NCBI RefSeq assembly: GCF_900169065.1
Contig: NZ_FXZB01000001.1
Location: forward strand, 62,001 to 126,000
Reading direction: 5' to 3'
Source: Brevibacterium aurantiacum
Lineage (GTDB): Bacteria; Actinomycetota; Actinomycetes; Actinomycetales; Brevibacteriaceae
Length of the DNA: 64,000 nucleotides
Below are positions 9,681-17,474 of this stretch, piece by piece; position 1 is the stretch's first letter; every line of letters begins with the position of its first letter. The translations under genes and the position numbers were made by a program. Under the pieces are notes generated by a model that saw nothing but the letters and a program-made list of their open reading frames with translations, ran no database searches and was not told the DNA's origin.

Positions 9681-11813
9681 TCAGGCGTGCCCGGCCTGCT
9701 TCATCTGCCGCAGCTCCTGCTTGAGATCCGAGAGTTCGTCTCTCAGCCGTGCGGCGAGCTCGAACTGGAGCTCCGCTGCGGCTGTGTGCATCTGCGAGGT
9801 CAGGGACTCGATGAGTTCGGTCAGGTCAGCAGCAGGTGGGCGCAGCGATCCCGACTTTCCTGCGGCCTGGCGCTGTTCATCGGTCAGCGTCGAGTTGTAT
9901 CCGCGTTTGCCCTTGCCGTAGTCGAATTCGGTGAGGAGCTCACGCGTGTCTGCGTCCTCGCGCTGCAGGCGTTCGGTGATGTCCGCGATCTTCTTGACCA
10001 GCGGCATGGGGTCGATGCCGTGTTCCTTATTGTGAGCAACCTGTATTTCGCGTCGGCGATCAGTCTCGTCGATGGCCTCTCGCATCGACCGGGTGATCGT
10101 GTCGGCGTACATATGCACCTGGCCGTTGATATTTCGAGCCGCGCGACCAATCGTCTGAATCAGCGAAGTCGCCGAACGCAGGAAGCCTTCCTTGTCGGCG
10201 TCGAGGATGGCCACCAGGGAGACTTCGGGCAGGTCGAGACCCTCACGCAGAAGGTTGATGCCCACGAGCACGTCGAACTCTCCGGCCCGCAGCTCGGTCA
10301 GGAGTTCGACTCGGCGCAGAGTGTCGACGTCGGAGTGAAGGTACTGAACGCGCACATCGTGTTCGAGGAGATAGTCCGTGAGGTCCTCGGCCATCTTCTT
10401 CGTCAACGTGGTGACTAGGACTCTCTCCTGGGCATCGACGCGGGTTCTGATCTCGTCGAGCAGATCGTCGATCTGTCCCTTCGTTGGTTTGACGACGATC
10501 TCCGGATCGACCAGGCCTGTGGGTCGGATGATCTGCTGGACATAGCCGTTCGCGTTGCCCAGTTCGAAATTGCCCGGGGTCGCGGACAGATACACGGCCT
10601 GCCCGATGCGTTCACGGAACTCGTCGAATTTCAGGGGACGGTTGTCCATCGCACTGGGCAGGCGGAAACCGTGTTCGACCAAGGTGCGTTTGCGCGACAT
10701 GTCGCCCTCGTACATGCCGCCGATCTGGGGCACCGTCACATGGGACTCGTCGACGACGAGGAGGAAGTCTTCGGGGAAGTAGTCGAGCAGACAGTTCGGT
10801 GCCGATCCGGCGGGGCGTCCGTCGATGTGGCGGGAGTAGTTCTCAATGCCGGAGGTGAAGCCCATGGACTCCATCATCTCGAGGTCGTAGGTGGTGCGCA
10901 TCTTCAGGCGCTGTGCCTCGAGGAGCTTGTTCTGTGATTCGAATTCGCTCAGCCGCTTCTGCAGCTCGTCCTCGATCTCACTGACGGCCCGACCCATCCG
11001 ATTCTCACCGGCGACATAGTGCGAGGCGGGGAAGACGTGGATGGTCTCCTCCTCACGGACGATCTCACCGGTCAGCGGGTGCAGCGTCTGCAGGGATTCG
11101 ATCTCATCGCCGAAGAACTCGATGCGCAGGGCCAGCTCCTCATACTGCGGGATGATCTCGACCGTATCGCCCCTGACCCGGAAGGTTCCGCGAGTGAACG
11201 CCATATCGTTGCGTGCGTACTGCATCGACACGAAGCGTTTGAGCAGTTCGTCACGGTCACACTGCTCGCCTCTCTGCAGCGTCACCATCCGGTCGACATA
11301 TTCCTCCGGTGTGCCCAGACCATAGATGCAGGACACGGTCGAGACCACGACGACGTCACGCCGAGTCAGCAGGGAGTTCGTTGCGGAGTGGCGCAGCCGC
11401 TCGACCTCGTCGTTGACCGAGGAGTCCTTCTCGATGAAGGTGTCGGTCTGAGGAACGTAGGCTTCAGGCTGGTAGTAGTCGTAGTAGGAGACGAAGTACT
11501 CAACGGCGTTGTTGGGCAGCAGCTGTCGGAACTCGTTGGCCAGCTGCGCGGCCAGGGTCTTGTTCGGCGCCATGATCAGCGTCGGGCGCTGCACCTGTTC
11601 GATCAGCCAGGCTGTGGTCGCGGACTTGCCTGTACCGGTGGCACCCAGGAGAACAATGTCCCGCTCCCCCTGATCGAGGCGTTCGGAGATCTCGGTGATC
11701 GCCGTGGGCTGATCACCGGATGGGGAGTATTCGGACACGACTTCGAACGGGGCGACTGTGCGCGTGACATCAGGCCGGTGGCCGATGGCTGGAAGGGGAC
11801 GTTCTGTGCTCAT
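9681..11813 (-). CDS. uvrB: UvrABC excinuclease subunit B
   Basis: Damage-verifying helicase-like subunit that hands the lesion from UvrA to UvrC. It has 710 residues. Walker A GATGTGKS is at 57-64, the damage-probing beta-hairpin [12 protein letters not shown] is at about 110-121, helicase motif II lies in VVDESH, motif VI in QTIGRAARN, and a C-terminal UVR motif ([17 protein letters not shown]) contacts UvrC. The ATG at 11813 lies exactly 6 nt after a TAGGGT box, so the message is probably leaderless. uvrB is separated from uvrA and uvrC by terC and the helicase, as is common in actinobacteria. Confidence 0.97.
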   Translation of the reverse strand: MSTERPLPAIGHRPDVTRTVAPFEVVSEYSPSGDQPTAITEISERLDQGERDIVLLGATGTGKSATTAWLIEQVQRPTLIMAPNKTLAAQLANEFRQLLPNNAVEYFVSYYDYYQPEAYVPQTDTFIEKDSSVNDEVERLRHSATNSLLTRRDVVVVSTVSCIYGLGTPEEYVDRMVTLQRGEQCDRDELLKRFVSMQYARNDMAFTRGTFRVRGDTVEIIPQYEELALRIEFFGDEIESLQTLHPLTGEIVREEETIHVFPASHYVAGENRMGRAVSEIEDELQKRLSEFESQNKLLEAQRLKMRTTYDLEMMESMGFTSGIENYSRHIDGRPAGSAPNCLLDYFPEDFLLVVDESHVTVPQIGGMYEGDMSRKRTLVEHGFRLPSAMDNRPLKFDEFRERIGQAVYLSATPGNFELGNANGYVQQIIRPTGLVDPEIVVKPTKGQIDDLLDEIRTRVDAQERVLVTTLTKKMAEDLTDYLLEHDVRVQYLHSDVDTLRRVELLTELRAGEFDVLVGINLLREGLDLPEVSLVAILDADKEGFLRSATSLIQTIGRAARNINGQVHMYADTITRSMREAIDETDRRREIQVAHNKEHGIDPMPLVKKIADITERLQREDADTRELLTEFDYGKGKRGYNSTLTDEQRQAAGKSGSLRPPAADLTELIESLTSQMHTAAAELQFELAARLRDELSDLKQELRQMKQAGHA

Positions 11814-11848
11814 GGTCCAACCCTAGCCCCCGCCCATGACACAGTGAA
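11814..11848 (-). promoter_or_regulatory. probable leaderless promoter of uvrB
   Basis: -10 TAGGGT at 11820-11825 lies 6 nt before the ATG; a TTCACT -35-like hexamer (four of six) is at 11843-11848 with a 17-nt spacer. The predicted start of transcription is the A of the start codon. Confidence 0.6.
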
Positions 11849-11878
11849 TTGTTGGGACGAGACTCCGGTGTGCGCTGT

Positions 11879-13039
11879 TCAGTCGAAGCTGGCTGGGACG
11901 AGCTGTCGGCGCATCGCCAGGAAGTAGGGTTCCTTCGCCTCCGCATAGCCGTGGGAGTCTCCATGATCGGCATGTTCGTGGGCCAGAGCTCGTTTCAGCT
12001 GCTCATACCTGCGTCGTTCGCTCTCGTCGCTGCTCAGGAGCTCAACGAACTTCCGTGCGAAGGCGGCGCCGACGGAATCCGTCGTTCGGACGTGGAGGTT
12101 GACTGCCTGGCCCGGGTCCGTGTTCGCGTGAAATCGTTTGGCCTCCTGCTGCCCCTCGCCGAGGTTGTCGACCGCATCCTGGCCGGGAAATCCCAGCTCC
12201 GCCAAGCGGTCGGACAGATCACGTGCAACGCCGAGATCGGAGACGAGGAGCTGCAGATCGATGATGTCCTTCGCGGCGAGATCGGGCACCGCTGTTGATC
12301 CGATGTGATCGATGCGGAAATGATCGCCGAGACCGTGGTGGAGTTTGGCGATGATCCGCTGTGCCTGCAGCGACCAGTCGTGGCCAACGGGCTCGACGAG
12401 TTCGGCCGGTCCGCGCTGGGCAAGTTTCCGTTTGGCCAGATTGGCCGCAAACGGGAGGATCCGGTCTTCGACCAGCCGGGCGACGGTGTCCCGGGTGTCG
12501 CTGACCTCTCCTGCGTTGTCGATGATGACGTCGCAGACCGCGTAGCGCTGTTCATCGGTGGCCTGGCGGGCGATGCGTGACTGGGCATCGGCGCGGTCCA
12601 TGCCTCGGGCGCTCATCAGCCGCTGCAGTCGAAGTTCGGCTGGCACATCGACGAGGAGGTTGAGGTGGTAGGACGGGGTCATCCCGTTCTCGACGAGAAG
12701 GGGGACATCGTGGACGACCACCTCGGCGTCGGCATGTTCGGCGAAGTGTGCGATCGTGCGATCGCGGATGGCCGGATGCATGAGGGCGTTGAGTGCCGCG
12801 GTCGACTCTTCGTCCCCGAAGGCCGCGGCCGCCAGCTGAGCTCGGTCGAGTCCCCCATCGTCGGCGATGACGTCCTCACCGAACCGCTGGGCGAGCTGAG
12901 CCAGCAGCGGCTCTCCCGGTGCGACGACTTCACGCGCGATCTTGTCGGCGTCGATGATGGCCGCGCCATGGTCGGCGAGGATCTCGGAGACGGTTGACTT
13001 CCCGGCACCGATGCCGCCGGTGAGACCTATTTTCAACAT
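11879..13039 (-). CDS. coaE: dephospho-CoA kinase fused to GrpB/UPF0157 domain
   Basis: Last step of coenzyme A synthesis: ATP-dependent 3'-phosphorylation of dephospho-CoA. The kinase occupies about residues 1-200, with P-loop GGIGAGKS at 8-15 and the DADKIAREVV segment. Residues about 205-386 are a second domain with DHIGSTAVPDLAAKDIIDL, the GrpB (UPF0157, nucleotidyltransferase-like) signature. The same two-domain form is known for mycobacterial CoaE, where the C-terminal part has been linked to folding or regulation. Start ATG 13039 is 6 nt after TAGGCT, so it is probably leaderless. Its neighbours uvrB and rpsA match the actinobacterial order. Confidence 0.95.
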   Translation of the reverse strand: MLKIGLTGGIGAGKSTVSEILADHGAAIIDADKIAREVVAPGEPLLAQLAQRFGEDVIADDGGLDRAQLAAAAFGDEESTAALNALMHPAIRDRTIAHFAEHADAEVVVHDVPLLVENGMTPSYHLNLLVDVPAELRLQRLMSARGMDRADAQSRIARQATDEQRYAVCDVIIDNAGEVSDTRDTVARLVEDRILPFAANLAKRKLAQRGPAELVEPVGHDWSLQAQRIIAKLHHGLGDHFRIDHIGSTAVPDLAAKDIIDLQLLVSDLGVARDLSDRLAELGFPGQDAVDNLGEGQQEAKRFHANTDPGQAVNLHVRTTDSVGAAFARKFVELLSSDESERRRYEQLKRALAHEHADHGDSHGYAEAKEPYFLAMRRQLVPASFD

Positions 13040-13051
13040 GCCTTCAGCCTA
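13040..13051 (-). promoter_or_regulatory. probable leaderless promoter of coaE (-10 box)
   Basis: TAGGCT at 13046-13051, six nucleotides (GAAGGC), then the ATG at 13039. The GAAGG inside the spacer is too close to act as a normal ribosome-binding site. Confidence 0.55.
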
Positions 13052-13067
13052 GCGATATGACCCGGCG

Positions 13068-14888
13068 CTAGCGATTCAGTGGGTAGACGAGAACACCCTC
13101 GTAATCGAACATCGGCTCGCCGAGGCTCGAGTTGAGGAAGTCTTCGTAGTCACCGGGTTCGCCGGGCAGCAGTGGGGCATCAGGGGCGAGTATCACATAG
13201 TCGACTCCCGAGGCGCGCAGCTCGTCGACGGCGGCACGGACTTCGGCGCTGTCGGGGTCGGGGAATGGTGCGCCGGCGAAGACCGTGTCGGAGAGGACCT
13301 CGTCGAGAGCGTCTTCGGGGGCCGCATAGGTGACGTCCGACTCCGGGCTCGAGCCGATGAAGTACCCGCCGGTCTCCCGGTAGTGAAAGCCGCTCACGGC
13401 CTGCCACACCATGGCCTCATCGGCATGCGGTTCGGCCCAGGCCAGGGGGCGCGGCACGGTCTTGACCACGGACCCGGCGGGGACCACCTCGGTGATGGAC
13501 TCGGTGTAGAAGTCCGGCATGTAGACCTCTCGCGAGGTCTGCACCCCGGGGACCACGACCACCGCGGAGATGACGAGCAGTCCCAGCAGCGCCTGGGCTC
13601 GGCGCCTTCGGATATTCTCCAGGGCCCATTGCAGCCCGCAGCCGAGGATCGCGAACAGGGCGATCGTCGAATGCAGGACCAGGCGCATGGGCAGAATGTT
13701 GTTGAGCACGGGGATCGCTTCGATCAGCGCGAAGGGACCGACCCCGGATACGACCGTCCCGTTGAGGAGGACGGGTGAGCCCAGTGAAAGGACGAAGACC
13801 AGGAACCCCGTCGCCGAGGCGATGGCCAGGATCGTCTTATACCTTCGACTGCGGATCAGGCAGATGACGATGATGACGGCGGCGATGAGCGCGGGAATGC
13901 CGACATAGGCTCCGAGCTCGGCGGAATCGATGTCCATGACGCGCGGGATCGGCGATGATCCGGACCCGAGCAGCGTCGGGCCTGCGGGGATGATGGGGTC
14001 GAGCAGGTCGGTGTTCCACACCCCATGGGGTCTGATTGCGCCTGTGGGGGCGTTCGGGCCGCGCATGGTCAGCAGCAGGGGAATCGCGAGCAGCAGTGCA
14101 AGGGCAGAGCCGATCACACCACCAAGCCCTAACCGCAGCCAACCGGCCAGGGTCCACGCTCTTCGGCCGAAGACGGCGATGGAGATGAGCAGACACAGTG
14201 CCGCGATGAAGGTTCCGGCGAGCACCTCGGTGGAGACGTAGAACTGGAAGCCGAGGACGGCGCCGAGTCCGAGGCTCAGCGCCCAGAACTCACGGCTGGC
14301 GAAGCCCGTCTGCGGAGCCCGCAGGACCAGTTTGATGATGATCAGCGCCACCAGTGGCGGGGCGACGCCGAAGGCGAGGTTGGGATGGCCGGAGGCCTGT
14401 GCGATGACGTAGCTGGAGAAGCCGACACCGCCGGCCGCGACGAAGGCGGGGACGTGGGTGAGGAACCGTGAGAACAGCGCCGCGGTCGCCAGACTCACGA
14501 GGACAGGGATGGAGATGATGAGCAGGTTGTAGCTGACGACGGGTCCCGCTGCCCAGGTGATGGGCGCTAAGATCAGCCCCAGTCCGGCCAGGGAGGTGTT
14601 CCAAGCGCCGTTGACTCCCCCGTGGAGAGTGTTCATCGCCTCCGTGTAGAGGTAGCCGTCCGCGGTTCCGCCCTGAGCTGCGTCGTTTCCCAAGCCGAGC
14701 TGTGAGCCGAGCAGCTCGGCCGCATGTCCGAGCCACCAGATGAACAGCGATGAGTCGTCATTGCTTGCGACGACCTGCCCACCGGGATCGGCAGCGACCT
14801 GCCCGAACACACAGATGCTGACAACGGTCAGCAGAAGCGCGTACCACAGCCAGGGACGAGCCCGCTGTCGCAGAGTGGGAGCAAACAC
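13068..14888 (-). CDS. multi-pass membrane protein, GT-C-like, unknown function
   Basis: Not recognised to a named gene. The 606-residue product has about eleven to thirteen hydrophobic segments between residues 15 and 430, then a soluble C-terminal domain. An acidic pair (SNDDSSLFIWWLGH) in the first outer loop, many membrane spans and a globular tail are the general plan of GT-C glycosyltransferases and YfhO-like proteins, but no diagnostic catalytic motif is certain. The start is placed at GTG 14888, with GGGAG 6 nt upstream; that ribosome-binding site lies in the 3' arm of the rpsA terminator hairpin. Longer in-frame versions would run into rpsA and are rejected. It ends 28 bp before coaE. 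Confidence 0.7.
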   Translation of the reverse strand: MFAPTLRQRARPWLWYALLLTVVSICVFGQVAADPGGQVVASNDDSSLFIWWLGHAAELLGSQLGLGNDAAQGGTADGYLYTEAMNTLHGGVNGAWNTSLAGLGLILAPITWAAGPVVSYNLLIISIPVLVSLATAALFSRFLTHVPAFVAAGGVGFSSYVIAQASGHPNLAFGVAPPLVALIIIKLVLRAPQTGFASREFWALSLGLGAVLGFQFYVSTEVLAGTFIAALCLLISIAVFGRRAWTLAGWLRLGLGGVIGSALALLLAIPLLLTMRGPNAPTGAIRPHGVWNTDLLDPIIPAGPTLLGSGSSPIPRVMDIDSAELGAYVGIPALIAAVIIVICLIRSRRYKTILAIASATGFLVFVLSLGSPVLLNGTVVSGVGPFALIEAIPVLNNILPMRLVLHSTIALFAILGCGLQWALENIRRRRAQALLGLLVISAVVVVPGVQTSREVYMPDFYTESITEVVPAGSVVKTVPRPLAWAEPHADEAMVWQAVSGFHYRETGGYFIGSSPESDVTYAAPEDALDEVLSDTVFAGAPFPDPDSAEVRAAVDELRASGVDYVILAPDAPLLPGEPGDYEDFLNSSLGEPMFDYEGVLVYPLNR

Positions 14889-14889
14889 A

Positions 14890-14921
14890 AAGGGCTCCCG
14901 ATCAATCGACCGGGAGCCCTT
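14890..14921 (-). terminator. rpsA terminator hairpin, overlapping the next gene's ribosome-binding site
   Basis: Perfect 11-bp arms (14890-14900 and 14911-14921) with a 10-nt loop, followed by TTTGTGTTT on the minus strand. It lies 13 nt after the tandem TGA-TAA stop of rpsA. The GGGAG in its 3' arm is also the likely ribosome-binding site of the downstream membrane protein. Confidence 0.75.
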
Positions 14922-14934
14922 GTGAGTGCTGTTA

Positions 14935-16422
14935 TCAGCTGCCTGCAAGCTTCTCACGCAGAGCTGCGAGAGCTTCGTCGCTGGCCAGTGTTCCTTCGTC
15001 GCCTGCCTCTTCCGAGGAGAACGATCCGGTGGCTGGAGCAGCTTCGGCAGGAGCGCTGCCTGCTTCTTCGGAGCCGGCTTCGGCATCCGCAGCGATCGCC
15101 TTGGCGACCTGCTTCTTGTGCTCTTCCCAGCGTTCCTGAGCGGCAGCGTACTGCTGCTCCCAGACCTCGCGCTGTGAATCGAAGCCTTCCATCCACTCGT
15201 TGGTCTCGGGATCGAAGCCTTCTGGGTACTTGTAGTTGCCGTCTTCGTCGTATTCCTGCGGCATGCCGTAGAGGGCAGGGTCGAGGAATTCGTCGGCCTC
15301 TGGGTCGACGCCTTCGTTCGCCTGCTTCAGCGACAGCGAGATGCGGCGACGTTCGAGGTCGATGTCGATGACCTTGACGTAGATGGTCTCGTCAACGGAG
15401 ACGACCTGTTCTGGCAGGTCCACGTGGCGAACTGCGAGTTCGGAGATGTGGACGAGGCCTTCGATGCCGTCTTCGACGCGCACGAACGCACCGAACGGAA
15501 CCAGCTTGGTGACCTTGCCGGGAACGATCTGGCCGATGACGTGGGTGCGAGCGAAGTGCTGCCATGGGTCTTCCTGAGTCGCCTTGAGCGACAGGGAGAC
15601 GCGTTCGCGATCCATGTCGACGTCGAGCACCTCAACGGTGACCTCGTCACCAACGGTGACGACCTCGCCTGGGTGATCGATGTGCTTCCAAGACAGTTCA
15701 GACACGTGTACGAGTCCATCGACACCACCGAGGTCGACGAATGCACCGAAGTTGACGATCGAGGAAACGACGCCGGGACGGACCTGGCCCTTCTGCAGGG
15801 TCTGCAGGAAGTCGTGGCGGACAGCGGACTGGGTCTGCTCGAGCCATGCGCGACGGGACAGAACGACGTTGTTGCGGTTCTTGTCCAGTTCGATGATCTT
15901 GGCTTCGACCTGCTGGCCGATGTAAGGAGCAAGGTCGCGGACGCGACGCATCTCGACGAGGGAAGCGGGCAGGAAGCCGCGCAGTCCGATGTCGACGATC
16001 AGGCCGCCCTTGACAACCTCGATGACCGTACCGGTGACAACACCGTCGTCTTCCTTGATCTTTTCGATGTCGCCCCAGGCACGCTCGTACTGAGCGCGCT
16101 TCTTGGACAACATGAGTCGGCCTTCTTTGTCTTCCTTCTGAAGAACGAGGGCTTCGATTTCGTCCCCGACCTCGACGACTTCGCCGGGATCGACATCATG
16201 CTTGATGGAGAGTTCTCGCGAAAGGACGACGCCTTCCGTCTTGTATCCGATGTCGACGAGCACTTCGTCGCGATCGACCTTGACGACGGTGCCCTCAACG
16301 ATGTCGCCATCGTTGAAGTACTTGATCGTTTCGTCGACTGCGGCGAGAAAGTCCTCAGCGGTTCCGATGTCGTTGACAGCGACCTGCTTCGGCTGCACCG
16401 ATTCCGGCGTGGTGGTGGTCAT
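14935..16422 (-). CDS. rpsA: 30S ribosomal protein S1
   Basis: RNA-binding ribosomal protein that helps load mRNA on the 30S subunit. The 495-residue protein has four S1/OB domains at about 39-108, 126-192, 212-281 and 298-367, each with the VNFGAFVDLGG-type core in the better-conserved third and fourth copies. An acidic, Glu/Ala-rich tail follows from 370, as in other actinobacterial S1 proteins. The ATG at 16422 (MTTTTPESVQ) is chosen because the longer in-frame ORF has an unrelated N-terminus and would cross the promoter region. It ends with tandem stops TGA-TAA and a strong hairpin. Confidence 0.96.
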   Translation of the reverse strand: MTTTTPESVQPKQVAVNDIGTAEDFLAAVDETIKYFNDGDIVEGTVVKVDRDEVLVDIGYKTEGVVLSRELSIKHDVDPGEVVEVGDEIEALVLQKEDKEGRLMLSKKRAQYERAWGDIEKIKEDDGVVTGTVIEVVKGGLIVDIGLRGFLPASLVEMRRVRDLAPYIGQQVEAKIIELDKNRNNVVLSRRAWLEQTQSAVRHDFLQTLQKGQVRPGVVSSIVNFGAFVDLGGVDGLVHVSELSWKHIDHPGEVVTVGDEVTVEVLDVDMDRERVSLSLKATQEDPWQHFARTHVIGQIVPGKVTKLVPFGAFVRVEDGIEGLVHISELAVRHVDLPEQVVSVDETIYVKVIDIDLERRRISLSLKQANEGVDPEADEFLDPALYGMPQEYDEDGNYKYPEGFDPETNEWMEGFDSQREVWEQQYAAAQERWEEHKKQVAKAIAADAEAGSEEAGSAPAEAAPATGSFSSEEAGDEGTLASDEALAALREKLAGS

Positions 16423-16524
16423 ATAGGTTGGGACTCCGATGGAATTATGGTCCAGATCCGATACTCTGAGGCGATGCTGTGAAACAGCCCGAGAACTGGA
16501 TCCGGTCTCGATTACGATTTTGGA

Positions 16525-16554
16525 CATGTATGCATACGCGCATACGGTTGTCAA
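16525..16554 (-). promoter_or_regulatory. candidate rpsA promoter
   Basis: A consensus -35 TTGACA is at 16549-16554 on the minus strand; the -10 is weak (TACATG, 18-nt spacer). The leader would be about 95 nt, long enough for S1 autoregulation, but no specific structure was worked out. Confidence 0.4.
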
Positions 16555-16626
16555 TACTAGCATCATCCATGGCGTGAATGCACGCCGAAGTCGGAAAAGA
16601 AACATGGCGATCGCCACGGAGGAATG

Positions 16627-17466
16627 ATGAGCGACGGAAGTTATCAAGCCGAGGTCATCAGCGGTGGCTATCTGCCCATCGATGAAGAGGCCTCAGTACG
16701 CGCCAACAGAGGGTATTGGGACAATTCCGCCGAGGAGTACCTCGCCGAACACGGCAGTTTCCTGGGCGCCTCGGAGTTCATGTGGTGTCCCGAGGGAATT
16801 CACGAATCCGATGTGAATCTGCTCGGCGATGTGCGCCGACGCCAGATCCTCGAGGTCGGCTGCGGTGCCGGTCAGTGCTCGCGCTGGTTGGCCGAAGAAG
16901 GTGCCATCGCCACGGGCGTAGACGTCTCCGCCGGCATGCTCGAGCAGGCTTCTCGCCTGCAGCGAGAGCATCCCCTCAGCGAGGACGCCACTCCCCCGAC
17001 GTTCCTCCACGCTGATGCCCGAGAACTGCCGTTCGCTTCGAACAGCTTCGATGTCGCGTTCTCCTCCTACGGTGCCCTTCCCTTCGTCAAGGACGCCGAG
17101 GTGGTTCTGTCCGAGGTCGCACGTGTGGTCCGCCCCGGTGGACGGTGGGCGTTCTCAACGACCCATCCGATGCGGTGGATGTTCCCCGATGTGCCCGGTG
17201 AAGCGGGCCTGACGGTCGAATACTCCTACTTCGACCGCACCCCCTACGTCGAGATCTCCTCCGATGGACAGCCCGTCTACGCCGAGCACCATCGCACGAT
17301 GGGAGATTGGGTGAATCTGCTGGTCACGGCCGGCTTCACGATCGATTCGGTGACCGAGCCGGAATGGCCGGAGTCCAATCAGACGGCCTGGGGCGGCTGG
17401 TCTCCGCTGCGCGGCTCCCTCATGCCCGGCACCGTCATCTTCTCCACCACGCTCAACAAGGACTGA
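16627..17466 (+). CDS. class I SAM-dependent methyltransferase
   Basis: Methyltransf_11-type enzyme of 279 residues; substrate unknown. SAM motif I EVGCGAGQ is at 76-83, the acidic residue of strand beta2 is in GVDVS (about 99), and motif III appears as VARVVRPGGRWAFSTTHP. The second of two tandem ATGs (16627) is chosen because GGAGGA at 16618-16623 is directly against the first ATG. It lies between divergent rpsA and convergent polA; its stop is 8 bp from the polA stop with no hairpin between them. Similar genes sit near polA-rpsA in related genera as far as I recall. Confidence 0.85.
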   Translation: MSDGSYQAEVISGGYLPIDEEASVRANRGYWDNSAEEYLAEHGSFLGASEFMWCPEGIHESDVNLLGDVRRRQILEVGCGAGQCSRWLAEEGAIATGVDVSAGMLEQASRLQREHPLSEDATPPTFLHADARELPFASNSFDVAFSSYGALPFVKDAEVVLSEVARVVRPGGRWAFSTTHPMRWMFPDVPGEAGLTVEYSYFDRTPYVEISSDGQPVYAEHHRTMGDWVNLLVTAGFTIDSVTEPEWPESNQTAWGGWSPLRGSLMPGTVIFSTTLNKD

Positions 17467-17474
17467 CTCCGGGC

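Noticed and set aside
11814-11878. LexA (SOS) box before uvrB
   Set aside because: No GAAC/GTTC-type inverted pair with the right spacing was found here or before uvrA.
14889-15086. N-terminal extension of the membrane protein
   Set aside because: Runs through the rpsA terminator and into the rpsA coding region in another frame; low-complexity basic sequence.
16423-16647. N-terminal extension of rpsA
   Set aside because: Would span the promoter and add a hydrophobic leader absent from S1 proteins.
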